From Hemileia vastatrix (Eukaryota; Basidiomycota; Pucciniomycetes; Pucciniales; Zaghouaniaceae): DNA of 64,000 bases. The translations under genes were made by a program, and so were the position numbers. The stretch covers positions 17,374,001-17,438,000 of the forward strand of contig JASXTE010000015.1 in assembly GCA_030280995.1 (NCBI GenBank). Reading direction: 5' to 3'. Shown here piece by piece: positions 10,587-22,260 of this stretch. Positions within the stretch are counted from its first letter, which is position 1. Each line of letters begins with the position of its first letter. The notes beneath the pieces were generated by a model, which was not told where the DNA came from, made no database searches, and worked only from the letters and a program-made list of their open reading frames with translations.

Positions 10587-11115
10587 TTACTTGTTCTTTC
10601 TCTTGCCTCCTTTTTCAGGATTTTCAGGTTGATTTTCAACTTGAGGAGAATTTGAATTTTGAAATTGATATAAGTTGGTGATCAGACACTCACGCCTCCA
10701 TACACAACCTTCAATATCTTCTTGAGGTTTGAACAGGCTTTGAGCATGTCTACATTGATGGATCTGATTGTGAGGTATGAAAATGTTCTGATTTAGAACC
10801 TGAAAATTGAATAAGATTTCTTGAATCTTGTCCTCCAGAAGTTCTACTTTAGCATTCTATCTTAATTTTTCTTCATTCAATGCCAGTCATTGAGCTGATA
10901 GATCTGTGATTTGTTGACTTAAATGAGTATTTTCCATTATTAAGTCAGCTGAAATTTTATCATGACTGATGTTGGGATCCACTTTAATTTCTGTATCTAA
11001 ATTTATGTCCTGCAGGTGAAATATATTAAGAAGCAGAATAAAATATTGAATCCTGAGAGGAACTTATGGATTGTTCATAACAATAATTAATACCTAGTTC
11101 ATCAGTGGTAGTCAT
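10587..11115 (-). pseudogene. Degenerate coiled-coil protein gene, possibly a Gag relic
   Basis: A candidate start (MTTTDEL) lies at 11113-11115 and is followed by a GT..AG interval (GTATTAATT to CACCTGCAG). From about 11010 to 10587 a frame reads heptad-like, helix-forming sequence (SADLIMENTHLSQQITDL, then VELLEDKIQEILFNF). It ends in a basic tail GGKRKNK and TAA. Two in-frame stops (TGA, TAG) lie in the coiled-coil part, and the exon joint as I place it is out of phase, so the gene model is uncertain. The position, downstream of AT repeats and of an A-type LTR on the same strand (apart from nested insertions), suggests a gag remnant of a non-autonomous element. That is inference. Confidence 0.35.
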
Positions 11116-11954
11116 GTTACCAATATTTGCAGACCTTATTCCTGAAAATTTTAAATCAGTTTATGTCAAAAATTTTATTATTAATAAAATAAAAAAACTA
11201 ATAATTTCTTTATTCCAATTAATCTTAAAAAGAATAAACAAAAAGATAAGAAATTATATATTTATTATGATTATTATTTTATATTTTACCAAAATAAAAA
11301 ATTCATTATTATATAATTATTATTTATTTTCAAACAATAATTAATAGAAAAATTCATCATTATCAGTAATATGTATAAAATAATAATGAAATAAAATTGA
11401 GTTATTGATTATTCATATTATATAAATAATAAAAATTCATTTAATCATTTTATAATCATCATTTATTCCTCAAACAATAATTAATAAAATAAAAAATTAT
11501 TTGGAATTATTATTTTTATTTTATAAAATAATAATCATGTAAAATTTATTAAGGTGACTAAATACAAAAAGTATTATTATAGTCTACCAAAATAAATTAC
11601 ACCAAATTAATGTCAAAAATTGGGACTAAGCAGAAAATGCTATAATTTTCAACCAATAATACCAAATATAAATGACAAAATTAAATTAATAATTCATCAG
11701 AAATAAATGATATGTCAAAATTAGAATTTTTAATATACCCACAGTCATTTTTATTTCAAAAAAATTGTATGATTATTATAATATTGGACAAAAATTCTCA
11801 ACAATATATATAACAAAAATTTAATACAATTAGTATGACAATAAATTAATATGTCAAAAATAAAAATTCAATATACACAAAAATTATATCTATTTCAAAA
11901 TAATTGTATAATTATTTATAATATTGGACATAAGGTGAACAATATTTATATCAG
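11116..11954 (+). repeat. Diverged AT-rich tandem/dispersed repeats, left of element B
   Basis: Imperfect units of roughly 110-165 bp. Each runs AATTAATATGTCAAAA, then CAATATACACA, then TTTCAAAATAATTGTATGATTA, then AATATTGGACAAAAATT, then CAACAATATTTATAT. Related units occur on the right side of element B (21335-21860), so B seems to have split one array. No coding potential. Confidence 0.6.
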
Positions 11955-12037
11955 GGGACTCCTTTTGGTCTAGAAGATTTTCAGTAGCAATTTACAGTAT
12001 TGGAGGATGGATTTGGAACTTTTCAAGTAAAGTACAT
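11955..12037 (-). repeat. Fragment of a B-type LTR (3' terminal 80 bp)
   Basis: Matches 12836-12913 and 20550-20627 nearly base for base, from GGGGACTCC to AAGTAAAGTAC. It is cut by the C-type LTR that follows. The last four bases (ACAT) may be the target-site copy of that insertion. Confidence 0.75.
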
Positions 12038-12813
12038 TGTAGACAATCCTATAGTGCTAGCTATAGGCCTTGACCAAGGGAGTTGGAGTAAAACCAAAAA
12101 GAAAAACCCCTGTCCCTTTAGAAAAACAAGTGAGATTTACCTGCTACAGTAAATTGGTTCCTGTTTACCAAAAAAGCCTCTTTTCCAAACACTTGACTGC
12201 TTGATCAGCCAAGAAAGTAGTCCCCAGACAGACTACCAAACCAAAGAACTGTAATGCAGACAAATGTCCACACCAGAGAAAGCGATGATACTAGATGTAG
12301 GTTGCAAATTCACACCAGAGACAGCAATGATACTTGCTATAGCTTGCAAGACTATAACAGAGAAAACAGTTGCTAGTGAAGTTAAATGCAGAACTTACTT
12401 GCAACAAGACACAGCCAAACTGTGGCCAACAACAGTGAAAACTGAGTGAGGAACAAGGTTATCACCTCCGGATGGTTGTATGATGATTAAGGTTGCCCCA
12501 AACTGTCTTATTCACTATGTACACACAGACCACTATCTAAGAGCCCATGCACCCCAACGAATTTGGCACCTGTACCAGCCAAATTGAATAAAAACCCTCC
12601 AGAAGCGCTCCCCAACCTTCTAAAACAGAGGCAGGCGGGCCGCCCGACGTTGGAGATGCCGCCTGAAGCGGCCCGGCCTCCCTGAAGCCAGAAAACCAAT
12701 AAAAACCACTAATCTACTTAGAAAAATTAGCTACAACTACTAAAACCTTTAAAACACGGAATTTCACTATAACAACATTGAGACATGAAATATAGAGAAA
12801 AATTAGCTCTATC
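12038..12813 (-). repeat. Truncated solo LTR of family C
   Basis: The reverse complement matches the last ~750 bp of the LTR at 22261-23332. It covers the GC-rich block (about 12610-12690) and the terminal GGATTGTCTACA. The first ~320 bp of the LTR are missing: similarity stops at AGCTCTATC and jumps straight into B-type sequence. Confidence 0.85.
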
Positions 12814-13606
12814 AAAGGAAAGGGCCTCAAGTATTGGGGGACTCCTTTTGGTCTAGAAGATTTTCAGTGGCAATTTACAGTATTGGAGGATGGATTTGGA
12901 ACTTTTCAAGTAAAGTACTTATGTTTTATCTTATAATTTAATTTACTCAATAGATGAGGTAGGGATACAAGTATTATTATAATTTATAATTTAGAATCAC
13001 AATAATGTAACTACTAAAAGACAAATAATAGTAATAATTTATTTAAAAGTGTTTTAATAAAATGGTTAAGTAAAAATGGAATGAATCAAACAGCACAAAA
13101 GAGGTTGCCTTTTATAGGCAAAAAGGAGAGAAAAAACACATGGAGTTAACAAGTATCCATAAGGGAGTGTGAGAGAAAAATATTCCAAAAATAAGAATGT
13201 GCAAATAACATAAGAGTGCTAAAATGATGTGTCAATAAAAGATATCACATTATTTGATATAGTTTAGAGTTCACTTTAAATGTCATACTTAGTACAAATT
13301 AATTTGAGTTTAAAATAGAATTTCAAGCATTTAAAATAAAGTAATTTGTACTTTTAAGATTTAGTATTAATATATTTTTATTTCTCTTTCAACCTTTTAT
13401 TGAGCACCGTGTTAGGGAATAAAAATATAAGGGACATTATTATTAATTTTAAATATTTACTAAATTTACTTATTGTAATTAGTTAGTTTATTGCAAGTAA
13501 TACATAAGTAAATATAATATAATTAATAAAAATAAATAAAAGGTGTGGCTTCATCTTAGTAAATAATTAATTATTTTACCGCATAAGTCTAGTAGCCTGG
13601 CTGACA
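12814..13606 (-). repeat. 3' LTR of element B plus about 20 bp of leader-like sequence
   Basis: 12835-13606 is a 772-bp LTR matching 20549-21320. Read on the minus strand it begins TGTCAGCCAGGCT, carries TATAAAAGG and ends GGAGTCCCCCA. Unexpectedly, the next ~18 bp (to 12817) also match the sequence just inside the 5' LTR (20531-20548), which a normal 3' LTR would not carry. The two LTRs differ at scattered positions, so the insertion is not recent. Confidence 0.8.
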
Positions 13607-13616
13607 CTCCCTCACT

Positions 13617-16600
13617 CTAAAAAAACAATAAAAAAATGCTATGCTTTTTCTTTTTATATTTCTTTAGCAGAGTAAGAAGATTAGATATCTCTTTCCCAGG
13701 TATCCAAGGATCATATTCAGATGATTTATTCTTGAATCTCAATAAGTATTCTGTACCTTCTTCAGAAGTAACTATTCTGTCATTCAGAATATTATTAATT
13801 TCCGCTGTCTCAGTGATTTAAATAGGGGTTTTCTTTGATCTTCCCCTCCTTTTGGGAAATAAATCACTATTGGATGTGTAAGGTTTCAGAAGAGATATTG
13901 GAAAAACAGGATGTTTTCTGTCATATGGAGAATACAAAATGACTTCAACTGCATTATCACCAACCATTCTTCTGACAACAAATGGACCTACAAATGGGTC
14001 TTTTAATTTTTTATTTCCTTGTAAATTGAAGTGGACTGTAGAAATCAACACTTCATCACCCTTTTTAAAAGTGTATTCTTTATGGGATTTGTCCCATCTC
14101 TTCTTCTCATATTCAAAGGATTTTTCAATACATTTTTGAGAATGACTTCTGCAAAGTTGTTGCATTTTAAGAAAAGATTTTACACCAGGATGTAAATCCA
14201 ATTTAGGTATTGTATTGTTGAAAATTTGGGCAGGGGTATTTGGAACATATCCAAGCCAGAGCTCAAAAGGCTTTTTCTGAGTAACAGAATGAACAGTGCT
14301 ATTATAAGGAAAATTCCAAACCAGGAAGTAAGGTATAAAAATCATGAGTAAATCTGTCATTGTCTTTGTACTCAAGGCCAAAGGCACAATACCTTCTTAT
14401 CATGTCCTCTAAAGTCTGAATCATTCTTTCAGCTAATCCATCAGTTTGGGGGTGATGGACAGTAGAAAGTTTCAGATCACAGCCACAAAAATCCATCAGA
14501 GACATCCATAATTCTGAAGTAAATTTAGGGTCTCCATCAGAGATCATGGCTTTAGGAAATCCAGCAGTATTAAACATATGAGACCACCACAAGAAAGATA
14601 ACTCTTTAGTGGAGACATCCTTGTGAGTAGGGATAAATTTACACATTTTTGTGAATCTGTCCACAATAACCCAACAAGAGTTATAACTGTCTTTCGCAGA
14701 AATGGTTAATCCTGTTAGAAAGTCCATGTTTATTATCTGCCATGGTGCATCAGGAGGTTCAATATGTTGCATTAATCCAGCTCTTTTACCAGTCAATCTT
14801 TTTAATTTTTGGCAAGAATCACAGGATTCAACATATAGTTTCTTGTCTTCAGACATATTAACCCACCATGAAGTGTTCTTAATTCAGATCATTGTTTTCT
14901 CAAGATCAAAATATCCAGCCAATATGTCATCATGAAAAATTTTCAAGATGATCTCTTTCACAGAAGGAGGAATAAAAATAACATTACTCAACTTTCTTCT
15001 ATAATAAAGATATCCTTCATCAATTGAAAATTTACCTTTTTCCAAAGCCTTCTGGTATTTTGGTGGAAGGTTTTTATATAATGCTTGTATTGAAGCGTTC
15101 TTTGGATCATTTAATATGGTTCATAACTTTTTTAAGTCAGTGTCCTTATCATATGAATCCAGAATAAGCTGTAATAGCTCTTCCTTTATATCAACCACAT
15201 ATATTCCATGAATATGAACTATCTCATCTTCAGGAACATATGCAGGATTTGAGTCATAATTTGGAAAAGGTAACTTGATAACATATCTACATTGAGTGAG
15301 AAATACCAGCCCTGTGAATTATTGTCATCCTCCCTCTGTATTTTTGAACAGCTATCTGCCATCTTAACATATGTCTGTTAGGTGTTTTCAAATTTAAGAG
15401 GGATTTAACTGCACTGCAGTCAGTGACAAGTTCAAATTTCTGATAATCCACATAATAATGTAGCTTCTCTAGAGCCCACACTACTTCCAAACACTCTATT
15501 TGAGTGGCACCATATTTCAATTCACTATTTCTCAAGGTTCTTGAAATATAAAAAATTACTACTTCTGATACTTTATCATTCATCACTTGTTTTTGATAGA
15601 GTGCAGCACCAAGACCAATAAAACTGGCATCAGTGTATAAAATAAATGGTTTATTAAAGTCAGGTAAAGCAAGAATTGGTGCTGACATTAAACAATGTTT
15701 CATAGTGTCAAAAGCTCTTTGTCTTTCACTGTTCCAGACAAAAGCAACATCTTTCCTAGTCAATTGGGTAAGGGGTAATGCTATGACTTGGTAATTTTTA
15801 AGATACTGTCTATAGTATCCACACATTCCCAAAAAACTTTGGAGCTCTCTAACTGTGGTAGGAGCCTTTGCCTGTTGTATGGCTTACACTTTGTTTTGGT
15901 CAACACATCTGTAAACCTGAGACAACATGACCAAGCACTTTTAAGGAATGAAAACCAAATTTGCATTTCTTCAAAGCAAGTGTCATATTTATCTCATCCA
16001 TCTTATGTAATACTTTACACAGGTGGTTAAGATGGTCCTCAAATGTTTTAGAGAATATGATTATATCATCAATATAAACCATCAGCCATCCTTCAATTAT
16101 TTCTTGATGGAATGTGTTATCCTTAACTTTTTGAAAAACTGAAGGGGCATTTTTAGGGCCAAATGGCTTCCTAAAATACTTATAAATACCCATATGAGTG
16201 GAAATCATCAGAAAATTCTGAGAATTCTCCTCAACAAGTACCTGGTGGTATTCATTTTTACCATCCAAACAGCTGATATATTTAGCACCTTGTAGGGTAG
16301 CATGTATAGAGCTAATTCTGGGTAATGGATAGATATCATCAACAGTATAAGTATTTAATGCTCTATAATCACCACATAACCTGGCTTTATCTTTCTCATA
16401 AGAAATTAAGACAGGTGAGATAACACAATATTTAGGTGTTTCAACTACCTTTTCAATAATATTCATTTTCAAAAGGGTAGAGATATTGTCTTCAATATCT
16501 TTTCTCTTTGTAGGAGAAGCAGGATAAGGCTTCTTCTTTAAACTAGGTGGTATTTCTGTTAATGGGCAAGATAATGAAATCTTCATTTCTTCTTTTACCA

Positions 16601-17376
16601 ATCCTAATTCTTGTGACCCATGAGCAAAGGCCATAGGAACAGATTTTATCAATTTAATGATGGAATCTTTTTCCTCACCAGAAAGTTGTTCTCCAAAAGA
16701 AGCATTGTCAATTTCAGACACAAGGGCAGGCATTTATTTTGTAGATCTTCCTTTATATTGAACAACAGAATTACATGTGTTCAATCCTGGTGTTAATAAT
16801 TTTCTGGGGGAGGAAATCTTGAATTTTCTCTTCCCATTCATCCCCATTGTGAAGGATTGGTTTGAAGGATCCAATTTTATGCCATACTTGGTTAAAGTAT
16901 CATTTCCCACAATGAACCAACTTCTTAAGTTATCATTTTTCATGACAATAAAATTATATATAGTTCTTAAAGAACCATGGTTATATTTGAAAAATACTGT
17001 GGCTTTGTATTTACCAATGGGGAAAAAACAGAGCCATAAACTCTCCAATTCTCAGAAATGATAAGCATAAGTTTTGATTTATAATCTTGGTCCACTGAAG
17101 CAAGTGCTTTTTCAGATACTACACTTCCTCCAGCTCCAGAGTCTAAGACAACCTCAATGTTATTTCCATTGATCAAGACTGATGCCTTAAGAGGGGCAAT
17201 AATAATTGAGCTTTCCTCAAGGTTTTTTATGATATCAGCATCCTCTACTGTAGATAAATCATTATTCTAAATATTAATATTATTCAAATAATGAATTTCC
17301 TCTTCCAGCATTAAAATTTTCTGATGAGATTCATATGAAATATTGCTGGCACAATCACTTGAAGTATCATCCAGTG
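13617..17376 (-). pseudogene. Pol region of element B (protease to chromodomain)
   Basis: Open segments line up one after another with element A Pol. They are: aspartic protease with VLDSGAGGSVVSEKAL (17176-16967), reverse transcriptase with YIDDIIIFS (16733-15900), RNase H with YTDASFIGLGAAL (15832-15287), integrase zinc-binding and DDE core with LSTVHHPQTDGLAERM (14856-14302), a C-terminal part (14387-13818), and a chromodomain with YLLRFKNKSSEYDPWIPG down to the stop at 13617-13619. Breaks include a frameshift near 17395, a stop near 17266, a frameshift near 17020, TAA at 16734-16736, a 2-nt loss near 15900, and an overlap frameshift at about 14302-14387. None of the enzymes could be made whole. 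Confidence 0.85.
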
Positions 17377-19674
17377 CTATTGTGTCATCAGCATGTTCCT
17401 CTGTTTTTCAACAAGATTGATATTCTTGTCACAAACATGGCCTTTCTTCCGAGGCTTGCTGCATTTGAAACAAGTGTTTGTTGCATACTTTTTAGGTGCA
17501 ACAGGGGCAGAAGGTTTAACAAACTTTTCCAGAGGTTTCTGCTGGTAATTGGAGGGTTTCTCCAATGGAGTTCTAGGAATGAATCTTCTAGAATCATACT
17601 TGTTGTTTAGAAGGATCTCATTACAAGTATTAATAAAAGAAGAAGGTTCTCTTGAGAACTCAGTCCTAGAAACTATCAAGTCTCTCAAAGACATGGGTAA
17701 TTTAAAGAGGATCCTGTCCTTCCATAACTCAAACTCCATATTTGGGTCCAATGCCCTCAAGATTTTCACAAGTTTCATCAGGAACTCAATAGGTTCCTCA
17801 GTAGAAGAGCTATATCTGGTTTCTTCATAATGCCTTTGTTGAGCTATCCTAAACTTGGAACCGCCAAATTGTGCTTTAATTAATTTCTTCCAATCTTCCC
17901 ATGAGTAGTCATTTTTATCTAAGAGAACAGATTCATACCACATTAGGGCTAAATTGGTAAATAAAGAAATTAATTTTGACACAATTTCCTCATCTGGGAG
18001 CTTGTAAGAATTTTTTAAGTTATCAATCCTGCAAATGAACTGCTGCCAATCAGAGGAAGAGTCAGCATCAAAATTTGGATACAGGTCAAGTTTTGGCCAA
18101 TTCTTTTGATTTGAAGTAGTCTCCTTATTACAAGCTTGTGTCTGAGTGAGAAGGAGCTGTAACGTTTCCAATTGGGCAGTAATTTCATTGTTTAATCCTT
18201 CTGTGGATGATCCAGGTACATCATCAATTTTTGATGGAAACTCAGTGATATCAACAGGCATTTCTGGAACTAATTTCACTTTGGATGAAATAGGAACAGG
18301 TAAAATTGGGGTATCCTGCACCATATGTTCTTTCAAAGAAATGTCAGAAAACTTTTGATCATGTAACAATGAATTCAATTTCTCTTCAATGGTTGTTAAC
18401 CTAGTCTTTACTCTTGGAATACTAGATAAACTCTCATTTATGGTTGCAAAAGATAACTGGTTCTTCATTTTTAAAGATAAATAATGATCACTCAATATTT
18501 TTAAGTTCAACTTATGTCCCTATAGCTCTTGGCAACAGATGGACACAGTATCTTGTAATTTAGACAAATCATTCTTGATATTTTGCTCTAAAGCAACTTT
18601 CTTTTCATGAGTTACTTTGTAATTAAATAAATCATCAGAAACTATTTGTAATTCACTCCTCAATGATTGATAACCCTTTTCAGCTAACAAACTATTTAAT
18701 TTCTGAGTCAATTGCATGTTGTTCATTATATGATTTTGTTTAGCAATAATATCTCTCAAATATTCATCATTAATTTTAGCTATATCTGGAGTATTTCTAA
18801 ATAATGAAACAGAATAACTTTTCAGATTCTCATAAAACTAAGGCTCAAGTGTCTCATCAATAATAGCCATATCAAGATTTATCATTGAAGTGGCAATCAA
18901 AACCAAAGGATTAGAAACATTAGAATTTTGAGCAATTTTTCTACCACTCTCAGCCTCTACTTGTCTCACAGTACCATCTCCTTTTCCAGAATTAATTGAA
19001 GTAACTGAATCAGTAACAAGAAATGGTACTTGAGATTTAATAGAGGGGCTTACCATGGCTTGGGAAAGAATTGAATTTGATTGTTTTTTCTCTTTCTTCC
19101 TTATTGATAAGGGTGAGGAGTTGGAGGGTTGAGATGGTTGGTTCTTGAAGGACCTGTCTGAGGTACTTGTGGTTGTTGTTGTTGGAACAGATAATCCCAC
19201 TGGGTGTTCAGCCAATCCCACTGCCACTTTGAGACTTCCACCTTTTCTTGTTGCTGGGGTGCCAATTGTGGAAGGGCTTTTGGGGGATGGGGAGGTTTCC
19301 TCTTCTCTTAAAGAAAGGATTCTATTTTTTTTACCTTGTCTTCTAGAGAGTCTGTTCTTGACCTCAACTTGAGATTTTCTGATCTCAACTCCTTGATGTG
19401 AGTAGAGAGATTGCTGACTTGTTGATTCAAGGGCATCTTTTTTATTTTGAAGCCTTTTGGAAGCTCTTCTGGGGGGTTTCTTGAAGGCTTTTGTTCCTGA
19501 GCAGTTGTCTACACTAATATCTCTATCTCTTGCATCTCCAAATCCTGATTGTCCCAGTAATTGATTAATTTGAGCCAGTTTTGTAGTCAAAGGAGAACTT
19601 ACAGAAGAAGCTTCATCATAATCAATTAAATCTAGTTCCTCATCACGGCCAGCAGAAGCACCTTGGTCAGTCAT
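17377..19674 (-). pseudogene. Gag of element B with two internal stops
   Basis: Starts at ATG 19672-19674. It runs in one frame through an acidic, then Ser/Pro/Lys-rich 278-codon segment, TAG at 18838-18840, a coiled-coil segment, TAG at 18520-18522 and a 377-codon segment. The last segment holds the retrotransposon Gag domain (ALMWYESVLLDKNDYSWEDWKKL) and a zinc knuckle (CFKCSKPRKKGHVC). It is the structural polyprotein. It supplies the intact comparison for element A: SSSDWQQF here versus a stop there. The upstream ATG is supported by a 278-codon open start, preceded by a non-coding leader. Confidence 0.8.
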
Positions 19675-19779
19675 AGTTGTATTTAACCTGAACTGAGAGA
19701 AAGAAATATTTAATCAGTTATTATTTTTACTTTATTTAAAGAAAAATAAGGAAAAAAAATTCTAATATATAAGTAATTA

Positions 19780-20135
19780 TCAGGATTTTGTAATTAACTG
19801 GAATAATTAAAATATAATGTTTTTCAGGACAAAGAATCAACTGAAATAATAATCAAAATTTTATTAGTTAATTTAATATAATTTTATAACCAGGATTAAA
19901 ATAAATCAACTGAAATAATAAAATAATTTATTAATTAGTAATGTAAAAGTTGATAATTATCAGGACTAAAAGTCAACTGAAGAATTTAATTACCAGGACT
20001 TAATGTCAACTGAAAATAATTTTAATTACCAGGACTTAATGTCAACTGAAATAATTTAATCACCAGGACTTATTTTCAACTGAAGCAATAATATAATTTT
20101 TTAATTATCAGGACAGAGGTCAACTGAAATAATTG
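19780..20135 (+). repeat. Eight short hairpin-AACTG units in the leader of element B
   Basis: Eight imperfect units spaced about 30-70 bp. The core is CCAGGACTTAATGTCAACTGAA, with variants AGGACTAAAAGTCAACTG and AGGACAGAGGTCAACTG. Each has a GAC..GTC-type mini-stem followed by AACTGAA. They lie between the first gag codon and the 5' LTR, antisense to the element. The layout recalls the stem-loop-TAAACTGG units of families C-F. Confidence 0.7.
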
Positions 20136-20548
20136 ATTTAATTTTAGTATTACTTCTAGAACTAAGAACAATATAGTTCTATCTTGGTCAAGAAGGAAAA
20201 AAAATATTTTATATACCAGGCACCCCCCCTTTAAAATGAGCAAGTTAATGCCACTTACAGAGTGCTTAGTAAAAAGATATACATAGACAATGAAACATGC
20301 AAAGTGACAGACAAATAGTAATTAATATAATTACCACAAATATATATGGATATTTCCAATATATGAACCTAAGTTTTAGAGCGTGGTTTGATTCCCGGTC
20401 ACAGCAAGAAAATAAGTCATATGGTCTTTGACATTCATTGTTTTTGTTGTCCAATCATCCTTACAGGTACCTTGACATCAAATGTCCCTCGGTTTCCAGC
20501 TTCAAGAAAACAATGTGCTGTCAAAAATTTGGAAAGGGCCTCAAGTAT
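20136..20548 (-). other. Leader of element B next to the 5' LTR
   Basis: Non-coding. Contains a CCCCCCC run at 20222-20229, and a stretch at about 20380-20402 (GGTTTGATTCCCGGTC) that looks like a tRNA T-arm but has no matching tRNA body. I could not identify a primer binding site beside the LTR; the adjoining bases are ATACTTGAGGCCC on the minus strand. Confidence 0.5.
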
Positions 20549-21320
20549 TGGGGGACTCCTTTTGGTCTAGAAGATTTTCAGTGGCAATTTACAGTATTGG
20601 AGGATGGATTTGGAACTTTTCAAGTAAAGTACTTATGTTTTATCTTATGATTTAATTTACTCAATAGAAGAGGTAGGGATACAAGTATTATTATAATTTA
20701 TAATTTAGAATCATAGTAATGTAACTACTAAAAGACAAATAATAGTAATAATTTATTTAAAAGTGTTTTAATAAAATGGTTAAGTAAAAATGGAATGAAT
20801 CAAACAGAAAAAAAGAGGAGGCCTTTTATAGGCAAAAAGGAGAGAGAAAACACACAGAGTTAAAAAGTATCCATAAGGGAGTGTGAGAGAAAAATATTCC
20901 AAAAATAAGAATGTGCAAATAACATAAGAGTGCTAAAATGACGTGTCAATAAAAGATATCACATTATTTGATATAGTTTAGAGTTCACTTTAAATGTCAC
21001 ACTTAGTACAAATTAATTTGAGTTTAAAATAGAATTTCAAACATTTAAAATAAAATAATTTGTATTTTTAAGGTTTAGTATTAATATATTTTTATTTCTC
21101 TTTCAACCTTTTATTGAGCACAGTGTTAGGGAATAAAAATATAAGGGACATTATTATTAATTTTAAATATTTACTAAATTTACTTATTGTAATTAGTTAG
21201 TTTATTTCAAGTAATACATAAGTAAATATAATATAATTATTAATAAGAAATAAAAGGTGTGGCTTCATCTCAGTAAATAATTAATTGTTTTACTGGGTAA
21301 GTCTAGTAGCCTGGCTGACA
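20549..21320 (-). repeat. 5' LTR of element B
   Basis: 772 bp, matching 12835-13606. On the minus strand it starts TGTCAGCCAGGCT (ending at plus position 21320) and finishes GGAGTCCCCCA. A TATAAAAGG box lies at 20824-20832. The flanking base order to the right (ATTTATA) resembles that left of 11955 (ATTTATAT), compatible with one target site. Confidence 0.85.
20822..20836 (-). promoter_or_regulatory. TATA-type promoter of LTR B
   Basis: Minus strand TTTTTGCCTATAAAAGGC. The same box is in the 3' LTR (about 13109-13120), and a TATATAAGG version occurs at 34877-34885 in the plus-strand B-type LTR. The preserved position across three copies supports a promoter. Confidence 0.6.
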
Positions 21321-22260
21321 ATTTATATTTAAATTTTAATTATTTTATTATGACTATAAATTAATATGTCAAAATAAAATTTTCAATATACATACAATTT
21401 TTCTTACAAAATAATTGTATGATTAATTATAGTATTGGGCTAAATGTCAACAATATTTATATTGAATTTCATTTTATTTCATTATTTATTTATGATTATT
21501 ATTTATATTTATTAAAACAATAATCAAGAATAAAAATTTATTTTTGGGACTGAATACACTAAGTATTGTTATTTTCACCCAAATAAATAATACCAAATTT
21601 ATGGCAATAATTGGGACTAAGTACAAATTACTATTAATGTAAACCAATGATTTTAAATATTAATGACAATTTTAAATTAATAACTCATCAAAAATAAATA
21701 ATATTTTAAGGTAATTAATCAATATACACACAATATCTTTTTATTTCAAAATAGTTGTGTGATTAATTCTAATATTGGACAAAAATTGTCAACAATATTT
21801 ATATTGAAAAATTTAATTATATTATTATGAACATAAATTAATATGTCAAAAGTAAAATTCATCTAGGACTAAGAGGGTTTCTCTATCATGGTCAACTAAG
21901 AAAAAAATGATTTGGGAAGACCAACTTACACTCAGTGGTTCAGCAAATAAGCCAAAAACACTGTTATTGCAATAAAAAATTTAATATAGATTTGTTAAGT
22001 GCAAAGGCAAACTTACTATAGTGATCAAAATATTACTCTAAAATTTATATAAATTAAAAATATATAAGTCGTTATGTAAGAACCCCAGTTCAATTTACAG
22101 TTGTGGAAAAAGTTCAACTTGCGTGCAAGGGTAGTCCATGCATTAATCATTTGTCATATTGTCAAGAAATTGTTGTTGTTGTTCGGAAAGGCCCTCAATT
22201 GTTGTTGTTCAGAAAGGCCCTAACTGTCAGCATTCGTAAAGGCACTTAATTTTCAGCCGG
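21321..22260 (+). repeat. AT-rich repeats and unassigned sequence between elements B and C
   Basis: 21335-21860 holds further copies of the units found at 11116-11954. 21861-22260 is non-coding. It includes two copies of a GAAAGGCCCT motif next to TTGTTGTTGTT, and ends TTCAGCCGG, the left copy of the CCGG duplication made by element C. On the minus strand this region follows directly after the A-type LTR at 32719-33966 once element C is removed, so it may be the leader of an A-type element. Confidence 0.5.

Larger units (their letters stand above)
12835..21320 (-). mobile_element. Ty3/Gypsy chromovirus, family B, complete in outline but dead
   Basis: Two 772-bp LTRs bracket a gag-pol region in the same orientation with the same domain order as element A. 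The reading frame is broken by many stops and several frameshifts. Both flanks are AT-rich repeat units of one type, which marks the insertion site. The left end is rearranged with a family C LTR (see 11955-12813). Confidence 0.9.

Noticed and set aside
20380..20402. tRNA T-arm-like stretch GGTTTGATTCCCGG (also the complement near 36379 and 44003)
   Set aside because: No acceptor stem, D-arm or anticodon arm can be built around them, so no tRNA gene is called; they might be relics of tRNA-derived repeats.
20467..20650. Possible host exon (acceptor TTACAG, donor CAAGTAAAG) encoding GLKYWGTPFGLEDF
   Set aside because: The segment is the end of LTR B and its leader, also found in other copies and diverged in all frames at 35120-35165, so it is repeat sequence rather than an exon.
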